From positions 1 to 5,263 of the forward strand of contig JALSRY010000051.1 of the NCBI GenBank assembly GCA_026984555.1: a stretch of DNA of 5,263 nucleotides, read 5' to 3'. The translations under genes were made by a program, and so were the position numbers. Origin of the DNA: Phycisphaerae bacterium. Lineage in GTDB: Bacteria; Planctomycetota; Phycisphaerae; UBA1845; Fen-1342. This document shows, piece by piece, positions 1-5,263 of the stretch (positions are counted from its first letter, which is position 1; each line of letters opens with the position of its first letter). The notes under the pieces were generated by a model, which was not told the origin of the DNA, made no database searches, and saw only the letters and a program-made list of their open reading frames with translations.

Positions 1-298
1 CCGCGACGCCAAAATCCGCCACCGCCCCACCCAGCGCCCCTCCAGCCAGCCCCACCACCCCGCCTGGCATGCCATCCTCGGCGAGCATCTCCATCTCGGC
101 AGAAACCATCGCGCCCGCGCTGAACAGATCAAAACCCGCATCGTGTGATATGAACGGCGCCGGCGTGAGCACGTTCGGACTCAGGTTCTCGATCGTGATC
201 TGGAACTCTTCCGCCGCCGCCCATCCTGGCAACAGCGCCCCACCCACAATGACCATTCCCACCAATACGCGTACTTGGTGTTTGAAACAGGTTTGCAT
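1..298 (-). CDS. Exported spondin-domain protein, N-terminal part (runs off window)
   Basis: Partial gene on the minus strand: 99 codons are visible, with no stop before the left edge. The ATG (298-296) sits behind a strong Shine-Dalgarno, GAGAGGAGACGCC-ATG, which fixes the start. Residues 1-29 form a signal peptide: basic start (K6, R10), hydrophobic core VLVGMVIVGGALLPGW, AAA at 27-29, cleavage probably before E30. The mature start, FQITIENLSP (32-41), then LTPAPFISHDAGFDLFSAGA (44-63) and EMEMLAEDGMPGG (68-80) match the pattern I know from bacterial spondin-N-like secreted proteins: an 'ITIENLSP' strand, 'LTP', 'H', 'FDLF.xG', then 'LAEDG'. These proteins are exported; their role is not established and may be adhesion-like by analogy to eukaryotic spondins. 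The TetR gene lies 186 bp upstream on the same strand. Family assignment is from memory of the motif pattern, not from a search. Confidence 0.5.
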   Translation of the reverse strand, partial: MQTCFKHQVRVLVGMVIVGGALLPGWAAAEEFQITIENLSPNVLTPAPFISHDAGFDLFSAGAMVSAEMEMLAEDGMPGGVVGLAGGALGGAVADFGVA

Positions 299-299
299 G

Positions 300-311
300 G
301 CGTCTCCTCTC
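300..311 (-). promoter_or_regulatory. Strong ribosome binding site of the spondin-domain gene
   Basis: The minus strand reads GTGAGAGGAGACGCC immediately before the ATG at 298-296, so AGGAG stands at near-ideal distance. It is one of only two good Shine-Dalgarno sequences at gene starts in this window, and it decides the start of the partial spondin-domain gene. Confidence 0.7.
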
Positions 312-430
312 ACGCCCCCGGATGAACATTCACCCCGCGCGCAGCCGCTCGCCCAACGGGGACGCCCGGCCAACAACACATCGCTATGCGGTAGATTTCG
401 CGCGGCCCGTTCGGCCCATCGGCCACGCTT

Positions 431-454
431 CGCCGGTTCGGCCCTTCTCCGGCG
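431..454 (-). terminator. Small stem-loop after the TetR gene (weak terminator candidate)
   Basis: CGCCGG (431-436) and CCGGCG (449-454) form a perfect 6-bp GC stem with a 12-nt loop, about 30 nt past the TetR stop codon at 485-487. There is no T-tract on either side, so it may be a weak or factor-assisted stop signal, or chance in GC-rich DNA. If it does not terminate, the TetR and spondin-domain genes could be co-transcribed. Confidence 0.2.
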
Positions 455-484
455 TCTGTCGCTATCTCACACTCGCACGGGCAG

Positions 485-1060
485 TTACACCCGCGTGCCC
501 AACATGCGCCATACGGCCGAAGCAACCTCGTCGACGTACTGCGACGCCGGCGCCGGCAGCCGGCCCTCGTTGATCAGACGCGGCACGTTGAGCATCACCC
601 CCGTAAAATGGCTCAGCGCCAACGCGGGCGACATCGGCCTGATCTCGCCCCGTTCCTGCGCACCACCCACCAGTTCCATGAAAATCTCGCCCTGCCGGTT
701 GGCGATCGGACGTTCGCGCTCGCTGAATTCGTGGGGCGTCAACAGCACGAATGTGAAAGCGTCCGGGTGCTGGTCGTACGATCGGAACGAAACCCGTACC
801 CACCACGCGATCTTTTCCCGAACCGGCATATCGCTCCCCAGAATCGCTTCCTTCGCCGCGATCATCTCCTTCACGATCCGCGTGTACACGTCGAGGCACA
901 GAGCGGCCTTGCTGGCATAGTGCCGGTACAAAGCCCCTTCCGTTACTCCCGCCTCACGAGCGATCCGCCGCACCGTCGTCCCCCCCACGCCGTGACGTGC
1001 GACCAAACGGACGGCCGCGTTTCGTAACGCCTGCTTCTTATTGGGTCGTTTGGTGGCCAT
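485..1060 (-). CDS. TetR/AcrR-family transcriptional repressor
   Basis: A 191-aa protein of normal TetR-family length. The N-terminal DNA-binding domain is clear: helix 1 around residues 8-24 (KKQALRNAAVRLVARHG), then the helix-turn-helix TTVRRIAREAGVTEGALYRHYASK (split as T28-R35 and E36-K51), with the family's typical G-LY-H-Y--K signature. The C-terminal ligand-binding and dimerisation half (about 60-191) is helical and diverged, as is normal, so the effector cannot be predicted. I chose ATG 1060. An in-frame GTG at 1081 would add seven residues (SVYLCV) not typical of the family and would place the operator-like palindrome inside the gene. No good Shine-Dalgarno precedes either start. The palindrome at 1067-1084 suggests autorepression. 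The spondin-domain gene downstream on the same strand is a possible co-regulated target, and the family often controls efflux or lipid genes. Family is certain; regulon is unknown. Confidence 0.93.
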   Translation of the reverse strand: MATKRPNKKQALRNAAVRLVARHGVGGTTVRRIAREAGVTEGALYRHYASKAALCLDVYTRIVKEMIAAKEAILGSDMPVREKIAWWVRVSFRSYDQHPDAFTFVLLTPHEFSERERPIANRQGEIFMELVGGAQERGEIRPMSPALALSHFTGVMLNVPRLINEGRLPAPASQYVDEVASAVWRMLGTRV

Positions 1061-1066
1061 AACGCA

Positions 1067-1084
1067 TAAGTAAACACTCACTTA
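1067..1084 (-). promoter_or_regulatory. Operator-like imperfect palindrome at the TetR gene start
   Basis: On the minus strand this 18-bp element reads TAAGTGAGTGTTTACTTA. The outer five bases of each arm (TAAGT/ACTTA) and one inner position pair symmetrically. Size, symmetry and position, 6 bp upstream of the repressor's ATG, fit a TetR-family autoregulatory operator. AT-rich DNA on its upstream side (about 1098-1122) is the likely promoter zone, but no confident -35/-10 pair was found. Confidence 0.5.
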
Positions 1085-1256
1085 CCAGCCGCTATTCAAA
1101 AAAACTACCAAAATCCCATTTTTTCCCCAGTTCCCGCCCGCAACGGCTCCCGAAACGCCGCAAACGCCCCTCCTACCCCGAAAACCCAATGGCTCTCTGC
1201 GCAAAACGGGACAACCCGAACCCCTCGCCGGATCGCCTGAGCACCACCGCCTGGGC

Positions 1257-1742
1257 TCAGGCCCGCACAGGACGGGGTCCGTTTTCCCGCCATGCCGGCT
1301 GGAATCTCACCCGGTGGGACGCAGCACCCAACCCCTGCGCGACCCCCGCGGTGCGCGTCCCCGCAAACAGGCGGCGGAGCAGCTTCCTGTGAACCCATGG
1401 AAAAACGCGCGGCCGCGTCGTGTCCATCGCGATGACCACGCCCGGGAATGCAAGCCGGGACGCCGGGTCGGGGGAGGACTCGACCGACCCGGGCCCGGCC
1501 AGGTGGGAGGAGGAAAGCGGCGGCGAGCGCCGTCGGGAGGCTGTAGCACCAGTCAACCAGGGATCCCGGCCGGCGCCGCCGCAGGCTGCCCCCAATCCGA
1601 TACTTGACACCGCTCCACCCGCGACACCGCCGCGCGGCGCTGCAACACGCGCGTGCACTCGATCGCGGCTGATACCGAGCGGGTGAAAGCAACAGCAGTC
1701 AGGACCGTCATACGCACGTTTCCTTACCTCGCCGACGAACAT
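1257..1742 (-). CDS. Doubtful 161-aa hypothetical ORF
   Basis: This is the best of the overlapping open frames in the gap. It begins with ATG 1742 just downstream of the AT-rich island, where a weak promoter-like pair reads leftward (TTCAAT at 1796-1791, 16 bp, TAATTT at 1774-1769). The C-terminal half (from about residue 102, GVVIAMDTTRPRVFPWVHRK) looks more protein-like than the Arg/Gly/Ser-rich first half. Against it: no clear Shine-Dalgarno, no recognised domain, and competing frames of similar length (1105-1692 minus, 1420-1686 plus). Most likely spurious. Confidence 0.15.
   Translation of the reverse strand: MFVGEVRKRAYDGPDCCCFHPLGISRDRVHARVAAPRGGVAGGAVSSIGLGAACGGAGRDPWLTGATASRRRSPPLSSSHLAGPGSVESSPDPASRLAFPGVVIAMDTTRPRVFPWVHRKLLRRLFAGTRTAGVAQGLGAASHRVRFQPAWRENGPRPVRA
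1463..1492. repeat. 9-bp perfect inverted repeat (GC hairpin)
   Basis: CCGGGTCGG (1463-1471) is the exact reverse complement of CCGACCCGG (1484-1492), with a 12-nt loop. It has no T-tract and is not next to a confident gene end, so its role is unknown. Chance is possible in such GC-rich sequence. Confidence 0.35.
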
Positions 1743-1839
1743 AACCCACCGCGAGCGGCCCCCTGAAAAAATTAGCCAAAATTCACACCCATTGAAAAAC
1801 CGACCCGCGCGTTACAAAAACGGGAAGGGGGAAACAAAA

Positions 1840-1941
1840 GTGGAACGAATCCACCAGCCCCCCCAGCGCCACCGCCGCTATTCGTCTCCGGCACCCTTCT
1901 GCTGGAACCCGAGCGACTCGCTGGGGCAACCGCGTAGTTGA
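1840..1941 (+). CDS. Possible 33-aa small ORF behind a good Shine-Dalgarno
   Basis: GTG at 1840 follows GAAGGGGG (1824-1831) at 8 nt, in the AT-rich island where a regulatory or translation start region would be expected. The product, starting MERIHQPPQRHRR and ending at TGA 1939-1941, is basic, with Pro and aromatic residues (YSSPAPFCWNPSDSLGQ). It has no signal peptide, membrane segment or known motif. No good promoter precedes it. Only the Shine-Dalgarno supports it. Confidence 0.15.
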   Translation: MERIHQPPQRHRRYSSPAPFCWNPSDSLGQPRS

Positions 1942-2353
1942 CGCTCAGCCACATCGTGATCACCAGCGCGGTCCGCGACGCTCTGCTCCCGACAAGGCGC
2001 TACCCGCGCCGCGTATTGCCTCGACGCCATGCCCGTACCGGCTATCCGTAGCCTCCCCCCGAAATCGCGCCCGGGCCCCTCGTCGCCCAAGCGTATCTGC
2101 AAACCATGCCGTGTGACTGGTTTGGATGGTCTTTCAAAGCGATTGTGCCACAACGGTTTGGGGGATTACGGTGGAGCGCGCGCCAAAGAGGCTGCCACAC
2201 GACCACAGCGGCCAACCACCACAGACATACCGCCGGCACCATGCTCGACCTCGGAGTGTGTCAAGAATCAATCGAGGCAGCGACCTGTATGAACAATTCT
2301 CAAGCCCCCACAGACGAATCCTGCGACAGTACACAGAATGCCTGCACTCATCC

Positions 2354-2382
2354 TTGACATCCACAGCACGAATGAGTATATA
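2354..2382 (+). promoter_or_regulatory. Near-consensus sigma-70-type promoter of the TPR gene unit
   Basis: A perfect -35 TTGACA (2354-2359), the optimal 17-bp spacer, and a -10 TATATA (2377-2382) inside an alternating TA run. The predicted transcription start is near 2389, giving a leader of about 64 nt before the ATG at 2453. This is the strongest promoter in the window and stands out sharply against the GC-rich surroundings. It lies inside the longest open frame of the TPR gene and so argues that everything before it is not translated. Confidence 0.75.
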
Positions 2383-2452
2383 TATGACGCTGCGATACAC
2401 TGCAATAATCGATCAAGACACAGCAACATTGGCATCCCTGGGGGCCCGCGCG

Positions 2453-4321
2453 ATGCAAACCAACGCACACCACAAACCACCCCACTGGACACCAGCCGTA
2501 TTAACCGGCGCTCTCATGGCCGTTGCGATCCTCGTTGGCTACTTTGCCGCACAACGCGACAGCAGCCGCGACATCGCACCGGCTCCTCCAGCACCCGACG
2601 TCGCACCCCGCCCCACCGCCAAGTATCGCCCAATTTCCCGTCGCACCCACCGCGCGCCACGCCGTCACCAGGCAACCGCTGCGCAACCGACCTGCCCCAC
2701 GAGGCCTGCCGACTCCGCCAACGAGCCGGAAGCCGGCGGCACCGTGGCCGCACGCGCCACATCACCGCCCGTGGCCGTCGCCGATTCGCCACACCCGCCT
2801 GATCGAGCCGGGCCGACAGCACCTACGATAAGCAGGCACACACGCCGACACAGCCGCCGCGTGACCGCCGCACGGTCATCGCACATGGAGCATCCGCAGG
2901 CCGCTCACACTGTGGACGATCCCGACAACACCGATTCCACCACCCCGTTGGCGCCGCCAGTGTCGCCCGGCGCTTCCGACTTTCCAGAAACGGCAGACGA
3001 ACCCGCCGACACAGCGGTGGACGAAACGGCGTCCGCGGGGCCGCCGCGGGTGGGACCCTATTCTGATACTCCGGTCGGTCGCGTACTCCAGGCGCTTTCC
3101 AGCTCGAATGCGAGCAGGGAGGGATCGATCATGGTGATCAACACACCAAAAGGCCAAGCCGCGCGTTACTGGTACAAGCGCCTCCTGGACGTCATCGACC
3201 AGTATCCTGACGACCCGGAGACGCCGTCTGCCATTCTCGAGGCCGTGGTTTTTCTCGGTGCACCCGCCGACATCTATGATCGGTCGCTGACCCAACGGTT
3301 ACTTCGCCAGGCGATCGAACATCCCTATGTCAAGCCCTCGGAAAAAGTCATCATGCTCGACCGCCTGGTGAAAAACGATACTCTTTCACCCAACCGCCCC
3401 AATGTGCGGCAAACGCTCGATGACATCGAAGCACTGGCGGAAGCCATCGACAACCTGCCGGACGACATTCGCCACCGGTACGACTACATGCGGTACACGA
3501 TCCCGTTGCGAAAAGCACGCCTCATATCGCTGGACGAAAGCAAACGCGACCCCGCCGAGCAGCTCTCTCCGAGGATGCTTGGTCAGCCGGCTTCGGCGTA
3601 CTACCGCCAGTACCTCGACCTGTACAACGACCTGCCGCCGGCGGTGCGTGAACGGCTTGGACTGCCCTCGGAGCCGTACATCTTCCCCCAACTCGCCAGA
3701 GCGCTCGTGGCAGAAGGTAAGGGCGAGGAAGCCGCCGCTCTCTACCGCGAGCTTCGCAAACATCCGGCTAACAACATGCCTGTGTGGGGAACCATCCTGC
3801 TCGAAGCCCAAGCGTTGGATCCTGATCACGGCGAAGTCTACCTCGCAACGCTCGAGCGCTACGCACAACAGTACAAGGACGATCCCAAGGTGTATCGAAG
3901 GTTGGCCCATGAACTGGGTTTCTGGTCCGGCATCCACGGCGATGCCGAGCAATGCATCTACTGGCTCCAGCCCTTGTTGGATTCCATCGAGGACGGTACC
4001 CGGAGCGCATCACGCAACGGGCGATTGGGCTTGCTCCAGTCCTTAGCGCAGGCGTATGGATCGAGTCGGGTTCGAGAGTATGACAAGGCGATCGAATATT
4101 ACCAGACCATCATCTCCGACTATCCCGACGCCCTGTGGATTCCCGTAGCGCTCAACGAACTGGCGCGGATCTACGAGCTGTTGGGCGATTCTGACGCCGC
4201 CGCCGTCTACCGGCAACAACTGCTCGAACGCTATCCCGAGTCGAACCAGGCCCGGGAACTGCGCAAAAAGCAGGGGGTGGGGTCGAATCCTCAAAACCAT
4301 CAGCAACGAAAGGAACCATGA
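2453..4321 (+). CDS. Membrane-anchored TPR-repeat protein with long charged linker
   Basis: A 622-aa protein of unknown specific function. It has one N-terminal membrane segment (about residues 14-33, PAVLTGALMAVAILVGYFAA). A Pro/Ala/Arg/Thr-rich, surely disordered linker follows (35-200), basic in its first part and acidic in its last. A helical domain fills 201-622. Repeats of TPR type are clearest at about 408-437 (FPQLARALVAEGKGEEAAAL) and 525-595 (two units: YDKAIEYYQTIISDYP and LNELARIYELLGDSDAAAVY, ending ERYPES), resembling the C-terminal repeats of YbgF/CpoB- or BamD-like envelope proteins. The frame stays open back to 2126, but the promoter at 2354-2382 and the position of the membrane helix favour ATG 2453; only a weak G-run (GGGGG, 8 nt away) acts as Shine-Dalgarno. 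TPR domains are protein-protein scaffolds; here probably at the inner membrane facing the periplasm, although the basic stretch after the helix makes topology uncertain. Its stop overlaps the next ATG, so the two genes form an operon. Confidence 0.85.
   Translation: MQTNAHHKPPHWTPAVLTGALMAVAILVGYFAAQRDSSRDIAPAPPAPDVAPRPTAKYRPISRRTHRAPRRHQATAAQPTCPTRPADSANEPEAGGTVAARATSPPVAVADSPHPPDRAGPTAPTISRHTRRHSRRVTAARSSHMEHPQAAHTVDDPDNTDSTTPLAPPVSPGASDFPETADEPADTAVDETASAGPPRVGPYSDTPVGRVLQALSSSNASREGSIMVINTPKGQAARYWYKRLLDVIDQYPDDPETPSAILEAVVFLGAPADIYDRSLTQRLLRQAIEHPYVKPSEKVIMLDRLVKNDTLSPNRPNVRQTLDDIEALAEAIDNLPDDIRHRYDYMRYTIPLRKARLISLDESKRDPAEQLSPRMLGQPASAYYRQYLDLYNDLPPAVRERLGLPSEPYIFPQLARALVAEGKGEEAAALYRELRKHPANNMPVWGTILLEAQALDPDHGEVYLATLERYAQQYKDDPKVYRRLAHELGFWSGIHGDAEQCIYWLQPLLDSIEDGTRSASRNGRLGLLQSLAQAYGSSRVREYDKAIEYYQTIISDYPDALWIPVALNELARIYELLGDSDAAAVYRQQLLERYPESNQARELRKKQGVGSNPQNHQQRKEP
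4309..4320 (+). promoter_or_regulatory. Shine-Dalgarno plus overlapping ATG between the two operon genes
   Basis: AAAGGA (4309-4314) lies 3 nt before ATG 4318, and this ATG overlaps the TGA stop of the TPR gene (ATGA, 4318-4321), a classic translational-coupling layout. As printed, this ATG opens a frame that ends at 4557 and encodes nothing protein-like, whereas the frame of the real downstream gene is offset by one base. It is evidently the intended start of the Cys-rich protein, separated from it by a small indel just after the start codon. Confidence 0.6.
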
Positions 4322-4373
4322 CACGAACAATTCCAGGTCGTACAAGCATTCCCGTCCGCTGTTCGCCGGCATC

Positions 4374-5156
4374 ATGGCGTGTGGGTTCTGCATCGCCGCC
4401 GCGCGTGCCCAGTCCGCCAACTGTCACCCCCACCCGGTCGTCGTTGATGCAGCTTGCACAGTGGAACTCCATAGTTTCAGGAGTCCTGACTTTGACCATG
4501 TGGACGTCACGCCTCCCGATCCAAACAACCGCATACCGGTGTCCCAGGCGGAGATGACCTGTGATTCGTGTGGTTCGCGGCTCGGCCTTGAGTGCAGCCA
4601 AAGTCTGTGTGTAACCGTACAGGACAGCGGAAGCGTAAGTTCCAGCGTGAGCGTGGAACTGGGATTGGAGGCCACTGTAAACCAAGCGTTGGGCGGCGCG
4701 CTCGGCATCCGGATGACACCCCAGTTCCAGGCAGGATCGACCTCAACGACAACCGTGTCGTGGACAACATGCACGACGTGCACGGTGCATGTGCCGGGTT
4801 GCAAGACAGCCGTGGTTCGCGTGTATGGCTACGTGACCCCTTGCAGCGCCCGGTTGCCCATCCACGACACCTGGTACGACAGAACGACATGTCCGGACGG
4901 TTATGACAGCGGGTGGGTCTTGAATACCCAGTGTCCCGGTATCGTCGATTACGCCACGATCGATGCCATGAAGGGCAGCAGTAGCGGTTACATATCGCAC
5001 GATGAGGATTGTCCGCGGGATTCGGGTTCGCCGTGCTTCGGCGAAGAGCAGCATGGTCAGCAGGCCGACCCCAACGCTTTGGTTTCGATCATGGAGCGTG
5101 GGGATGACGGAACGCATGTCGCCATCACGCCGGCAGCTCCCGGTAATCCTTCCTGA
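4374..5156 (+). CDS. Secreted cysteine-rich protein of unknown family (start probably disrupted)
   Basis: From ATG 4374 the open frame gives 260 aa, but the true N-terminus is probably at 4318. In this frame the codons 4323-4373 read TNNSRSYKHSRPLFAGI and run on into MACGFCIAAARA: a textbook signal peptide with Arg/Lys n-region, hydrophobic core and ARA-QS cleavage site. ATG 4374 alone has no Shine-Dalgarno and would give a stunted signal. Numbering from M4374, the mature part (from Q13) has 14 cysteines: 17, 28, 63, 66, 74, 79, 133, 136, 143, 157, 173, 187, 213, 221, including two C-x-x-C pairs (63/66 and 133/136). That number allows seven disulfides outside the cytoplasm. Residues 85-132 alternate Ser/Thr with hydrophobics around a Gly/Ala-rich turn, suggesting paired beta strands. 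The C-terminus is acidic and Pro-rich, without anchor. It overlaps the TPR gene and is probably co-expressed with it. I do not recognise a family; aerolysin-like beta structure is only a thought. Confidence 0.75.
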   Translation: MACGFCIAAARAQSANCHPHPVVVDAACTVELHSFRSPDFDHVDVTPPDPNNRIPVSQAEMTCDSCGSRLGLECSQSLCVTVQDSGSVSSSVSVELGLEATVNQALGGALGIRMTPQFQAGSTSTTTVSWTTCTTCTVHVPGCKTAVVRVYGYVTPCSARLPIHDTWYDRTTCPDGYDSGWVLNTQCPGIVDYATIDAMKGSSSGYISHDEDCPRDSGSPCFGEEQHGQQADPNALVSIMERGDDGTHVAITPAAPGNPS

Positions 5157-5178
5157 TCCGTCCGTACGAACGTGAGAA

Positions 5179-5212
5179 CGCCCCCGCCGCTCGGCCACTG
5201 CTGGCGGGGGCG
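5179..5212 (+). terminator. Strong GC hairpin closing the two-gene unit
   Basis: CGCCCCCGCC (5179-5188) and GGCGGGGGCG (5203-5212) are exact reverse complements, a 10-bp all-GC stem with a 14-nt loop, starting 22 nt after the stop codon of the Cys-rich gene. No T-tract follows (GAGAGACGG), so it is either a factor-assisted terminator, a 3'-end-protecting hairpin, or a shared signal with a convergent gene to the right. Confidence 0.65.
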
Positions 5213-5263
5213 AGAGACGGAATATCCGCGGCACCCACACCGCTCAGCGACGGAAGTCGCCCA
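5213..5263. other. Window edge, possible end of a convergent gene
   Basis: Read on the minus strand, the last bases give GGC GAC TTC CGT CGC TGA (5261-5244), that is GDFRR followed by a stop. That would suit the tail of a gene entering from the right and converging on the hairpin. Five codons are too few to support a call. Confidence 0.1.

Larger units (their letters stand above)
1085..2353. other. Long gene-poor intergenic region between divergent units
   Basis: About 1.27 kb with no recognisable gene. Several open frames overlap here on both strands, as expected by chance in GC-rich DNA; their translations are rich in Arg, Pro, Gly and Ala and show no domain I know. Visible structures are a 9-bp hairpin at 1463-1492 and an AT-richer island at about 1762-1840 containing A- and T-runs. 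Weak coding candidates flank the island (1257-1742 minus and 1840-1941 plus). A TTGACA at 1604-1609 has no matching -10. No tRNA, rRNA or repeat array is apparent. It could include decayed coding sequence or an unrecognised RNA; I cannot decide from sequence alone. Confidence 0.6.

Noticed and set aside
69..920. 283-aa plus-strand open frame
   Set aside because: It lies opposite the spondin-domain and TetR genes, both supported by clear domains; its translation has no recognisable structure.
1604..1632. TTGACA at 1604-1609 as a promoter
   Set aside because: At 16-18 bp downstream the sequence is CG-rich with no -10-like hexamer.
1105..1692. 195-aa minus-strand open frame
   Set aside because: Arg/Gly/Pro/Ala-rich translation without domains, competing with overlapping frames; typical chance frame in GC-rich DNA.
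2289..2357. 22-aa peptide MNNSQAPTDESCDSTQNACT..
   Set aside because: Weak Shine-Dalgarno at poor distance, no promoter upstream, and its stop codon region coincides with the -35 of the TPR promoter; likely chance.
3386..3952. 188-aa minus-strand frame
   Set aside because: Antisense shadow of the TPR gene, whose plus frame shows clear TPR motifs.
4318..4557. 79-aa frame from ATG 4318
   Set aside because: Although it has the good Shine-Dalgarno, its translation is low-complexity and out of frame with the signal peptide and Cys-rich protein; it is the by-product of the indel.
4743..5240. 165-aa minus-strand frame
   Set aside because: Antisense to the Cys-rich gene and runs through the closing hairpin; no domain or start signal.

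Overview
This 5.3 kb window is GC-rich chromosomal DNA from a Gram-negative-type bacterium. A planctomycete (Phycisphaerae-like) or another large-genome environmental lineage is my best guess. The guess rests on an exported spondin-domain protein, a single-pass TPR protein with a long Pro/Ala/Arg linker, a Cys-rich secreted protein, sparse gene packing and weak Shine-Dalgarno sites. No rRNA, tRNA, CRISPR array or transposase was seen, so the taxonomic call is inference only.

Left part (1-1084, minus strand). The 5' end of an exported spondin-domain gene runs off the left edge (start 298). Upstream of it on the same strand lies a TetR/AcrR-type repressor gene (485-1060), whose start overlaps an imperfect 18-bp palindrome that looks like its own operator (1067-1084). 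The two genes are 186 bp apart.

Middle (1085-2353). About 1.27 kb separates the two divergent units and holds no convincing gene. It contains overlapping high-GC open frames typical of spurious ORFs, a 9-bp perfect GC hairpin, and an AT-richer island (about 1762-1840). Next to the island are two weak gene candidates: a 161-aa minus-strand ORF and a 33-aa plus-strand ORF behind a good Shine-Dalgarno sequence.

Right part (2354-5212, plus strand). This is a well-delimited two-gene transcription unit. A near-consensus housekeeping promoter (TTGACA, 17 bp, TATATA) at 2354-2382 precedes a 622-aa membrane-anchored TPR protein (start 2453). The promoter lies inside the longest open frame, so the apparent upstream extension is not coding. 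The stop of the TPR gene overlaps an ATG (ATGA, 4318-4321) with a good Shine-Dalgarno, but that ATG is out of frame with the next gene. The frame of the next gene encodes a complete signal peptide directly after this ATG. This implies a small indel (sequencing error or real mutation), or less likely a recoding event. The downstream product is a secreted protein with 14 cysteines and a Ser/Thr-alternating beta-like segment. A 10-bp perfect hairpin at 5179-5212 closes the unit.

The likely theme of the right-hand unit is a cell-envelope or export pair, a membrane-anchored TPR scaffold and a disulfide-rich exported protein. I recognise no named family for either protein. This pair is the best candidate here for something undescribed.
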